Positions 1 through 5,679 of a stretch of DNA of 9,305 bases are shown in pieces. A program made the translations under genes and the position numbers. How positions within the stretch are numbered: position 1 is the stretch's first letter; the number at the start of each line of letters is the position of its first letter. The stretch covers positions 1 through 9,305 of the forward strand of contig CAYFRM010000059.1 of NCBI GenBank assembly GCA_964345635.1, in the 5' to 3' direction. The DNA comes from WVXT01 sp964345635 (GTDB lineage Bacteria; UBA6262; WVXT01). The notes below the pieces were generated by a model. The model ran no database searches. It was not told the DNA's origin and was given only the letters and a program-made list of their open reading frames with translations.

Positions 1-23
1 AAAAAGTAGCCTGTCCCCTTTTT
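1..23. repeat. Possible dispersed-repeat end at window edge
   Basis: The minus strand reads AAAAGGGGACAGGCTACTTT here. The string is a G/A run, a GACAGGCTAC core and a T run, with AAAAG and CTTTT ends that are inverted. From memory, very similar strings recur in intergenic DNA of many environmental bacterial genomes, often near REP-associated IS200-type transposases; I could not check this. Only one copy is visible and the element may continue beyond base 1. Confidence 0.35.
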
Positions 24-694
24 TGACCAGGGCAGGCTTTGACGCAGATTCCACAGATGTGGTGCCCTATGTTGCAAACTTTCCTGAATTCATCCAATTT
101 CTCGTAGCAGGCAAGACGGTTAAAATCTTTCACTCTCTCTTTGATAGCTCCTGCCGGGCAAATTTCCCGACAGTCCCGGCAGTCACCACATCCATCTTCT
201 ATCGGTTTATCAGAGGAAAGAGGAAAATCTGTTAACACCGTAACCAGTCTAATGCGGGAGCCAAATTCTGGATTAACCAAGAGATTGTTCCTGCCAATCC
301 ATCCCAGACCTGCCTGTTGCGCCACCTCTTTGTGGGAAAGATGGCCTCTCTGTTTCTGCCAATCTATGGTCTGGGAAGACGGTATGGGTAAACCATTCCT
401 GCCTCTATTTTGAATGAACTGCGTCACCCCCAGAGCCAGACGGTCCAGAAAATAATTCACCTGGCGATAATGGTAATAGTATAGTTTGGTCGGCCTATCT
501 TCAATACCATCAATTATTTTATCAGACAACCTCACGGCTAAAGAGATCCCTTTATCCAATCCTTTAACAACTTGGGGAGATAAATCCAAAAATTCACCGT
601 TCAACCTGGAAATTTCACAAACTCCAAATAAGGAAGCTCCCCACTGCAAAACAAATTCTTTTAATTTAGAATAGTTTTCTTTCTCCTTTTCCAT
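1..694 (-). CDS. QueG-like double [4Fe-4S] cluster protein, 3' end outside window
   Basis: The frame opens with ATG at 694-692, preceded by an AGAGGA ribosome site, and stays open for 231 codons to base 2. I see the block AGLGWIGRNNL (about residues 128-138), LTDFPL (154-159), a CxxCxxCxxxCP motif (C169, C172, C175, C179) and a second set (C196, C207, C214, C217, C221, with CGICVKACP). This pattern belongs to the epoxyqueuosine-reductase-like ferredoxin superfamily (two 4Fe-4S clusters behind a QueG-type N-terminal domain). True QueG reduces epoxyqueuosine in tRNA and has a VDS-type segment carrying a catalytic Asp before AGLGW. Here that stretch reads RGHLSHKEVAQQ and, aligned without gaps, has Gln at the Asp position. 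I therefore call it a paralogue of unknown substrate. It starts 13 bases after mnmG and is probably co-transcribed. The last visible codons (KRGQATF) coincide with a repeat-like string, so the natural C-terminus is uncertain. Confidence 0.8.
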   Translation of the reverse strand, partial: MEKEKENYSKLKEFVLQWGASLFGVCEISRLNGEFLDLSPQVVKGLDKGISLAVRLSDKIIDGIEDRPTKLYYYHYRQVNYFLDRLALGVTQFIQNRGRNGLPIPSSQTIDWQKQRGHLSHKEVAQQAGLGWIGRNNLLVNPEFGSRIRLVTVLTDFPLSSDKPIEDGCGDCRDCREICPAGAIKERVKDFNRLACYEKLDEFRKVCNIGHHICGICVKACPGQKRGQATF

Positions 695-707
695 AATTCA
701 CATCCTC

Positions 708-2588
708 TTACCTTCCCATCCTTTTCATATGGACCATCAGGATAGCGATTGCCGCCGGAGTAACTCCGGAAATGCGCGAAGCCCGGCCCAGAGAGTCCGG
801 TCTCATTTTAGACAATTTCTCCTTGACTTCGTTGGATAGACCAACAATCTCCCGGTAATCAATTTCCGCAGGAATCTTTCTGTTCTCCAGTCTTTTAAAC
901 TTTTCTATCCCTTGTTCCTCATGTTTTATATATCCTTCATACTTAATTTGAATCTCTACCTGTTCCGCTACCTCGGGCGGGACAGCAGCGCTCGCCTGGT
1001 CAAAAAATTTCAAATCAGAGAAGGAAACTGCGGGCCTTCTCAATAGTTCGGCTAAACTGATGGGATTTCTTAAATTTATCCATCCCCGTTCGGAAAATTT
1101 CTCGTTTGTCCGGGAATCGGGAAAAATCTTGGCCTCTTTTAATCGGGCCAGTTCCTTCTCAATGGCTCTCTTCTTCCCCTCCACCTCCCGGAATCTTTCT
1201 TCTCCTACAAGCCCGACGGCGTACGCTTTTCCGGTTAGTCGCAAATCCACGTTATCTTCTCTCAAGATCAGTCGGTATTCAGCCCGGGAAGTGAACATGC
1301 GATAAGGTTCCCTGGTACCCTTGGTTACCAGGTCATCGATCAAGACACCGATATAAGCTTCTGAACGATCCAGAATAAATGGCGGCTTATTCCTTATTTT
1401 CAGGACGGCATTGATTCCTCCCATTAATCCCTGGGCTGCTGCTTCCTCATAACCTGTGGTTCCGTTAATCTGGCCAGAGAAGTAGAGATTCTCCACCAGT
1501 TTAGTCTCCAGCGTCGGCCCTAGCTCAGTGGGATCGACGTAATCGTGCTCAATAGCATAACCGGGTCGCATTATCTCCACTCTTTCCAGACCCTCAATGC
1601 TTTGCAACATCCTGAATTGGACATCCAGGGGTAAACTGGTGGCTAATCCATTGGGATAAATTTCGGATGTATTGATACCTTCCGGTTCCAGAAAAATCTG
1701 ATGGCGTTCTCTTTCCGGAAATTTCATTACCTTATCTTCAATGGAAGGACAATAGCGTACCCCTGTCCCCTTAATGACACCGGTGTACAGAGGGGAACGG
1801 TCCAAGCCTTCTCTGATTATCCGGTGTGTCCTACTATTGGTATAGGTAATATAGCAGGGGAGTTGTGGCCGGGTTATCTTTTCAGTCGCAAAAGAGAAAG
1901 GTATAGGACGTTCGTCGCCTTGTTGGATTTTCAGTTTAGAAAAGTCGATAGTTTTTCCATCCAGGCGAGGGCAGGTTCCTGTCTTGAATCTTCCTATCCG
2001 GAAACCGAGACCTTTCAAATTCTCTGAAAGTTTCACTGCCGGCAAATCGCCCATCCTGCCCGCGCGGAAATTGGTTAAGCCAATATGAATCAATCCATTT
2101 AAGAAAGTTCCGGGAGTGATAATCACTGCCTGTGCATAAAACTTCTCGCCAATGCCTGTTCTTACTCCCGCCACTCTGTTTTCCTCCACCAGAATTTCTT
2201 CCACCAAAGCTTGTTTCAATTCCAGGTTTTCCTGGCTCTCCAGCACTTCTTTCATCTTCAGGCGGTACGCCTGCCTATCCACCTGCGCTCGCGAGCTACG
2301 GACGGCCGCGCCCTTGGCCATGTTCAACCGCCGGAACTGAATAGCAGTGGCATCCGTGTTCTTACCCATCTCCCCGCCTAAAGCATCAATCTCTTTAACG
2401 AGCTGCCCTTTAGCTAAACCGCCGACTGCCGGGTTACAGGACATAAAAGCAATAGTATCCAGATTCATGGTCAGAAGTAGAGTCTTACAACCGAGCCGGG
2501 AGGATGCCAGAGCTGCTTCGCAGCCAGCATGCCCGCCGCCCACTACAATAATCTCATATTTTCTATCTTGCAGTTGTAACTCAGACAT
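708..2588 (-). CDS. mnmG: tRNA uridine-5-carboxymethylaminomethyl modification enzyme MnmG (GidA)
   Basis: This is a full-length 626-residue MnmG, the usual size. With MnmE it uses FAD, a methylene-folate donor and glycine or ammonium to place the (carboxymethyl)aminomethyl group on U34 of several cytoplasmic tRNAs. Visible landmarks are the FAD-binding VVGGGHAGCEAA (15-26), MSCNPAVGGLAKG (49-61) with conserved C51, RYCPSIEDKV (278-287) with the catalytic-type C280, the FAD-binding GTTGYEEAAAQG (376-387), and a helical tRNA-binding C-terminal part from about 450. The ATG at 2588-2586 follows an AAGGA-type ribosome site about 10 bases upstream. One oddity is that the normally proline-rich TGTPPR segment reads TGTCPRL (203-209). 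mnmE is not in the window. The QueG-like gene follows after 13 bases; a likely promoter and a terminator of the previous unit lie just upstream. Confidence 0.97.
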   Translation of the reverse strand: MSELQLQDRKYEIIVVGGGHAGCEAALASSRLGCKTLLLTMNLDTIAFMSCNPAVGGLAKGQLVKEIDALGGEMGKNTDATAIQFRRLNMAKGAAVRSSRAQVDRQAYRLKMKEVLESQENLELKQALVEEILVEENRVAGVRTGIGEKFYAQAVIITPGTFLNGLIHIGLTNFRAGRMGDLPAVKLSENLKGLGFRIGRFKTGTCPRLDGKTIDFSKLKIQQGDERPIPFSFATEKITRPQLPCYITYTNSRTHRIIREGLDRSPLYTGVIKGTGVRYCPSIEDKVMKFPERERHQIFLEPEGINTSEIYPNGLATSLPLDVQFRMLQSIEGLERVEIMRPGYAIEHDYVDPTELGPTLETKLVENLYFSGQINGTTGYEEAAAQGLMGGINAVLKIRNKPPFILDRSEAYIGVLIDDLVTKGTREPYRMFTSRAEYRLILREDNVDLRLTGKAYAVGLVGEERFREVEGKKRAIEKELARLKEAKIFPDSRTNEKFSERGWINLRNPISLAELLRRPAVSFSDLKFFDQASAAVPPEVAEQVEIQIKYEGYIKHEEQGIEKFKRLENRKIPAEIDYREIVGLSNEVKEKLSKMRPDSLGRASRISGVTPAAIAILMVHMKRMGR

Positions 2589-2611
2589 AAATTATGTATC
2601 CTTTTCCTTAG

Positions 2612-2652
2612 AAAAAAAATGTCTTCCACCCTCATTATAGAGCAAAAGACAT
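2612..2652 (-). terminator. Probable intrinsic terminator after the GAF-ANTAR gene
   Basis: On the minus strand an ATGTCTT arm (2652-2646) pairs perfectly with AAGACAT (2625-2619), and a run of eight T follows (2619-2612). Inside the loop CTC (2642-2640) can pair with GAG (2633-2631), closing a six-base loop. The hairpin begins about 40 bases after the GAF-ANTAR stop codon and lies before mnmG. The outer stem has only two G-C pairs, so termination may be partial. Confidence 0.55.
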
Positions 2653-2662
2653 CAACATAATC
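2634..2662 (-). promoter_or_regulatory. Candidate sigma-70-type promoter for mnmG
   Basis: A perfect TATAAT lies at 2639-2634 on the minus strand, 45 bases upstream of the mnmG ATG. At a 17-base spacing the -35 position reads GATTAT, a poor match, and a TTGATG lies too close (10-base spacer). The call rests on the -10 hexamer and on its place between two transcription units. The hexamer forms the loop of the terminator hairpin described at this spot. Confidence 0.4.
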
Positions 2663-2692
2663 CAGCCCACCTTTCAAGATGCCAATTTTTTG

Positions 2693-3418
2693 TTATTTCT
2701 TTATCTCCCTGGCCAAAATTATCGCCTCAGCGATTTCCCTCATAGGCTTTCGGCTATTCATACTCTGCTTCTGTATTTTTCGAAAAGCCTCTTGCCCGGA
2801 TATGTCCATCTCGTCCATCAGTATATCTTTTGCCCTTTCTATGAGTTTGCGGGTTTCCAGCTCCTCCTGAATAACTTTAGACCTGACCATCAGTTCCGTA
2901 TTCTCAATGGCAATAGCAGCCTGATTCGCCACCGTAGTAAGTACATCCATTTCCGACTTGGTAAATCGGTGAGGCGAAGAAGTATAGCAGTTAATAACTC
3001 CAATCACCTTACCCCGCACGCTGAGAGGAACACTTAACAAGGAACACAAATTCTCTTTTTTAGCTATCGCCGTGCTCATATAGCGAGGGTCCTTCCTTAC
3101 ATCCATAACACTAATGGGTCTATTCTCCTGGGCAACTATTCCCGCAATGCCCCTTCCCAATTTCACATTCGGTTTCCTGTTATACGCCTCACTTACCGAC
3201 TGAGTCGCTCGCACAATCAGTTCTTTCCTGTCTTCATCCAGTAGCATTAAGGAACATATTTTGGACCCCATCACCTCGGCAGTTACAGTTACAATCAATT
3301 TCAAAATATTATCTAGATAGATTTCGGAAGAGATTGCTTTGCTTATCCGGGAGAGTGCTTCTAACCGTTTGCCGTAAGATTTATTTTCACTCTCGGATTT
3401 TTCGGTTTTCTTTTTCAT
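2693..3418 (-). CDS. GAF-domain ANTAR RNA-binding antitermination regulator
   Basis: This 241-residue protein has a charged N-terminal tail (1-18), a GAF sensor domain (about 35-172), a helical linker, and a C-terminal ANTAR domain (about 183-236) recognised by LETRKLIERAKDILM, the EAFRKIQKQSMNSRKPMREIAEAII block and its three-helix pattern. ANTAR domains bind paired RNA hairpins with hexanucleotide loops and prevent terminator formation; GAF domains bind small ligands or redox cofactors. There is no receiver domain and no partner kinase nearby, so ligand sensing through GAF is the likely input. The ATG at 3418-3416 lies one base after the cinA stop, so the two genes are probably translationally coupled. 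I found no dual hexaloop target with the expected A1/G4 loop bases in the window, so its regulon is probably elsewhere. The ligand cannot be told from sequence. Confidence 0.9.
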   Translation of the reverse strand: MKKKTEKSESENKSYGKRLEALSRISKAISSEIYLDNILKLIVTVTAEVMGSKICSLMLLDEDRKELIVRATQSVSEAYNRKPNVKLGRGIAGIVAQENRPISVMDVRKDPRYMSTAIAKKENLCSLLSVPLSVRGKVIGVINCYTSSPHRFTKSEMDVLTTVANQAAIAIENTELMVRSKVIQEELETRKLIERAKDILMDEMDISGQEAFRKIQKQSMNSRKPMREIAEAIILAREIKK

Positions 3419-3419
3419 C

Positions 3420-4712
3420 TTACTCTTTGCCCCTTAAAGCCTTTCTCAAGATATCCAGTGCATTTATCGCTGTGCTTTCCTTTATTTCTCTTCTTTTTCC
3501 GCTAAAGCGAAACTCCTTACATATTTCCACGCCCCTCTCAGGCCACGCCAGAGCTATATAGACCAGGCCCACCGGTTTACTGGCAGTTCCTCCGGTAGGT
3601 CCGGCAATTCCCGTAGTAGACAAACCTATATCCGTTCCGCTTATTCTCGTCACTCCCCTAGCCATTTCCAGGGCGCTCTGCCGGGAAACCGCGCCAAATT
3701 CGTTTAGAGTCTCTTCTTTGACTCCCAGAATTCTAACTTTCGCTTCGTTACTGTAGGCCACGACTCCTTGCTTGAAATATACTGAACTTCCGGAAAAATC
3801 GGTAATTCTATCGCCAATCAATCCACCCGTACAGGATTCAGCCACTGCCAGGGTTAATCTCTTACCAAGCAGTAACTTGCCCACCACGCTTTCCAAAGTG
3901 TCTTCATCTTCTCCGTAAATGTAGTCTCCCAGGCAATCGTAAATTTCCTGCCTTGCCTTGTGCAACATTTCGTCAACGAGCAACTCGTTCTCGCCTTCAC
4001 CTGAGATCTCCACATCTATCTTTGCCAGATGGGCCAGTATGGAAAACCTCAAAATTCCACCTTCCATCCTCTTCTCAATGTCCACCACTTCTTTAATCTT
4101 ATCGTAAACGGCCGACTCCGTGAGCCCGGAAATATGGAGAACGCGTTTCTTCAGTATTTTTTTCTCATACCTATCCTTGAGATACGGCAATACAACTTCC
4201 TCAACCATAGGTTTCATCTCCCGGGGAGGCCCGGGCAACATAATAATCGCTCTCGCTTTTTCAACTTTCGCTTTCGCACCCATTTTGGTCTTTCTTTCCA
4301 CGATCATTCCGGGAGCAGTTCCCACTTTATTGGGGATGACCTTAGCACCTTCAATAATATAAGCCTGCCTTTCGTTATCTTTGGGCATTTCCAGATCCCT
4401 CTTTGCAAAATGGGCTGCAATCTGGTGCATTACTTCCGGGTCGAAGACCAGTTTCCTCTTTAACACCTTAACCATAGCTTCCCGGGTCAAGTCATCAAAT
4501 GTTGGCCCCAACCCGCCGGTGGTGATTATAATATCAGACCTGTTTACAGCCTCCTGAAGGACGCCTTCTATCTTACCCCTGTCATCAGCAACCGTAGTCT
4601 CCCTGTCCACGGCCAATCCGATGCTGTCTAACTTCTCGCCTAAATAAGCATTATCGGTATTAACCTTTCCCTTCAATAGCTCCGTGCCAACGCAGATAAT
4701 CTCCACTCTCAT
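3420..4712 (-). CDS. cinA: CinA-like protein, N-terminal MoaB-like domain fused to NMN amidohydrolase domain
   Basis: This 430-residue protein has the standard two-domain CinA build. The N-terminal MoaB/MogA-like domain (1 to about 170) carries VGTELLKG (8-15), TTGGLGPTFDDLT (64-76), GTAPGM (131-136) and LPGPPREMKPM (159-169). The C-terminal PncC domain (about 270-430) carries AESCTGG (291-297) with the nucleophile-type S293, then YSNEAK (320-325), GAVSRQSALEMARG (340-353) and TTGIAGPTGG (366-375). The C-terminal domain family deamidates nicotinamide mononucleotide to nicotinate mononucleotide in the pyridine-nucleotide cycle. The N-terminal domain is linked in some members to ADP-ribose pyrophosphatase activity. 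The ATG at 4712-4710 follows GGTGGGAAAAG. A lysine-rich stretch of about 13 residues (141-153) precedes the LPGPP motif and looks like a small loop insertion. The gene is followed one base later by the GAF-ANTAR gene and preceded by the palindrome-rich gap. No recA is adjacent. Confidence 0.95.
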   Translation of the reverse strand: MRVEIICVGTELLKGKVNTDNAYLGEKLDSIGLAVDRETTVADDRGKIEGVLQEAVNRSDIIITTGGLGPTFDDLTREAMVKVLKRKLVFDPEVMHQIAAHFAKRDLEMPKDNERQAYIIEGAKVIPNKVGTAPGMIVERKTKMGAKAKVEKARAIIMLPGPPREMKPMVEEVVLPYLKDRYEKKILKKRVLHISGLTESAVYDKIKEVVDIEKRMEGGILRFSILAHLAKIDVEISGEGENELLVDEMLHKARQEIYDCLGDYIYGEDEDTLESVVGKLLLGKRLTLAVAESCTGGLIGDRITDFSGSSVYFKQGVVAYSNEAKVRILGVKEETLNEFGAVSRQSALEMARGVTRISGTDIGLSTTGIAGPTGGTASKPVGLVYIALAWPERGVEICKEFRFSGKRREIKESTAINALDILRKALRGKE

Positions 4713-4740
4713 CTTTTCCCACCATTGATGTTCTAGTAAA

Positions 4741-4757
4741 GCAGAGCTTCGCTCTGC
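4741..4757. repeat. Short perfect palindrome (7-bp stem)
   Basis: GCAGAGC (4741-4747) and GCTCTGC (4751-4757) are exact inverted repeats around TTC. This is the cinA-proximal member of a run of five hairpins in the gap between the phosphoesterase gene and cinA. No T run follows on either strand, so it is not a classical terminator. Confidence 0.75.
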
Positions 4758-4773
4758 AGCGCCTTAATAACGC

Positions 4774-4794
4774 GGGTTCGATGAATCGAACCCC
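4774..4794. repeat. Perfect palindrome, 9-bp stem, followed by CCCTACA
   Basis: GGGTTCGAT (4774-4782) and ATCGAACCC (4785-4793) are exact inverted repeats with only GA between them. On the minus strand the element reads TGTAGGGG followed by the palindrome. That head resembles a TGTAGGGGC-type dispersed palindrome I recall from many bacterial genomes; membership in that family is inferred, not checked. It resembles a tRNA T-arm but has no acceptor stem or anticodon arm. Confidence 0.65.
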
Positions 4795-4800
4795 TACAAT

Positions 4801-4844
4801 AACTATCCCTTCCTCTCAATCACCCTGAGCATGAAGGGGTAGTT
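4801..4844. repeat. Imperfect palindrome, 12-bp arms, 20-base loop
   Basis: AACTATCCCTTC (4801-4812) pairs with GAAGGGGTAGTT (4833-4844) with a single G-U wobble. Within it, CACCCTGAGC next to GAAGGGG recalls the common TCACCCTGAGC...GAAGGG dispersed palindrome, here shortened. The relation to that family is from memory. Confidence 0.6.
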
Positions 4845-4855
4845 GCAGGAGCTTC

Positions 4856-4891
4856 AAATCGGCCAGGTAAAGCCCCGGCGCTGGCCGATTT
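4856..4891. repeat. Perfect 11-bp inverted repeat, 14-base loop
   Basis: AAATCGGCCAG (4856-4866) and CTGGCCGATTT (4881-4891) are exact inverted repeats. In the minus-strand transcript the hairpin lies about 55 bases after the phosphoesterase stop codon. It is followed by GAAGCTCC, not U residues, so it could protect the 3' end of that mRNA but does not look like an intrinsic terminator. A smaller stem, AGCGA/TCGCT at 4895-4899 and 4904-4908, sits beside it. Confidence 0.7.
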
Positions 4892-4946
4892 TAGAGCGAG
4901 GTTTCGCTGAACCGAGCGACTCCGATAACTATCTCTTCATGTTCCT

Positions 4947-5495
4947 TTATTCCATCATTACCCTGCCTGTTTCCACGTCAATAATCTTTATCTCCACCTC
5001 TCCGTCCGTCTCTTCAATTAACCCTACCGTAGCATTCTCCTTGGGCAAAGAAGGGCTGCCTGGATTCAAGAATACCACGTCTCCCTCTCTGGCCAATTTC
5101 GGGCGGTGAGTATGACCGGAGATAAAAATATTGGCGCGCCATCTCCGGGCAAGGTCAATTTTTTCGTCGTCACTCAATTTATCTCCGTGGTTCACTACAA
5201 TCCGCAGAGAGCCGAGGTGAACCAGAGCAAACGGGCTCTGCACGGGAAAATTGACCACAGAATCATCGACATCCGAATCACAATTTCCCCGCACCACTAC
5301 TAAGGGAATTTCTAACCCGTTCATCTCCTGTACCAAATCCCCCGGGGCAAAACCCTCGGGCATAGGATTTCTCGGCCCGTAATTGAATAGGTCTCCGGCA
5401 TGAATAATCATATCTACATCAGGAAAGATTTCTTCCATCACTTTTTGCCAACCCACCAGATCTCCGTGCGTATCTGCAATAACGCCAATTTTCAT
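4947..5495 (-). CDS. yfcE: YfcE-type metallophosphoesterase (phosphodiesterase)
   Basis: This 182-residue protein is the size of YfcE/MJ0936 phosphodiesterases and carries the whole metal-binding set: DTHGD (8-12, D8 and H10), AGDLFNYGPRNPMPEG (33-48, D35), RGNCDSDVD (69-77, N71), NHGDK (102-106, H103) and SGHTHRP (126-132, H128 and H130), then NPGSPSLPK (144-152). These ligands bind two divalent metals, usually Mn, that hydrolyse phosphodiesters. The YGPRNPMPEG block is the YfcE signature rather than that of generic Metallophos_2 proteins. No signal peptide is visible, so it is cytosolic. The ATG at 5495-5493 follows GGGAGGGAAGGG. It is isolated by about 184 bases upstream and 234 downstream, both palindrome-rich. 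The physiological substrate is unknown for this family. Confidence 0.93.
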   Translation of the reverse strand: MKIGVIADTHGDLVGWQKVMEEIFPDVDMIIHAGDLFNYGPRNPMPEGFAPGDLVQEMNGLEIPLVVVRGNCDSDVDDSVVNFPVQSPFALVHLGSLRIVVNHGDKLSDDEKIDLARRWRANIFISGHTHRPKLAREGDVVFLNPGSPSLPKENATVGLIEETDGEVEIKIIDVETGRVMME

Positions 5496-5528
5496 CCCTT
5501 CCCTCCCTTATGTGAATCAGCCTGTGCT

Positions 5529-5562
5529 CAATAGGGGAAACCTCACAGGTTTCCCCTGATTG
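5529..5562. repeat. Strong perfect palindrome, 11-bp stem, extended to 15 with a bulge
   Basis: AGGGGAAACCT (5533-5543) and AGGTTTCCCCT (5547-5557) are exact inverted repeats around CAC. CAAT (5529-5532) and ATTG (5559-5562) extend the stem past a one-base bulge. It lies in the gap between the UVR gene and the phosphoesterase gene. In the minus-strand transcript it is about 118 bases after the UVR stop and about 34 before the phosphoesterase ATG, and no U run follows. It may be an mRNA-stabilising or repeat element. Confidence 0.75.
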
Positions 5563-5667
5563 CGTCCGCTCGGCTCTCTTCCCCAGGGCGCTCACCGTCT
5601 CGCGCCCGCGCCTTTCCCTCGCTTCGCTCAGTCGTCGCTCCTTATTCGTCGCGACCGGCGCCCCTTG
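5563..5667. repeat. GC-rich non-coding tract with a further inverted repeat
   Basis: This stretch is clearly richer in G and C than the flanking genes and contains GGGCGC (5586-5591) / GCGCCC (5602-5607), a CTCGCTTCGCTC direct-repeat motif (5618-5629) and GTCGCGAC. A GTG-started frame of 83 codons reads through it on the minus strand but overlaps the phosphoesterase start out of frame and is rich in Arg and Glu, as expected of spurious translation of such repeats. I see no promoter in it. It is probably a decayed or dispersed repeat. Confidence 0.45.
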
Positions 5668-5679
5668 CACAACAGTTTC

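Larger units (their letters stand above)
4799..4938. repeat. 14-base direct repeat flanking the distal palindromes
   Basis: ATAACTATCCCTTC (4799-4812) recurs as ATAACTATCTCTTC (4925-4938), 13 of 14 identical and offset by 126 bases. The pair brackets the hairpins at 4856-4891 and 4895-4908, and the first copy is also the left arm of the hairpin at 4801-4844. It may be a tandem remnant of a repeat unit or a duplication made when an element inserted. The copy at 4925-4938 lies just beyond the stop codon of the phosphoesterase gene. Confidence 0.55.

Noticed and set aside
1763..1782. CCTGTCCCC string resembling the repeat at 1-23
   Set aside because: It encodes the conserved IKGTGVRYCPSIEDK region of MnmG, so the similarity is explained by coding sequence.
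2612..2692. ANTAR target RNA (dual hexaloop hairpins) after the GAF-ANTAR gene
   Set aside because: A six-base loop (TATAAT) and a weak neighbouring hairpin (loop TTGAAA) exist, but neither has the A at position 1 and G at position 4 expected of ANTAR targets.
4771..4797. tRNA T-arm-like GGGTTCGAT...ATCGAACCC
   Set aside because: The stem is a 9-bp palindrome with a two-base centre, and there is no D-arm, anticodon arm, acceptor stem or CCA nearby.
5419..5670. 83-codon GTG-started minus-strand frame
   Set aside because: It overlaps the phosphoesterase start out of frame, runs through a GC-rich repeat-like tract, is rich in Arg and Glu, and shows no domain or good ribosome site.
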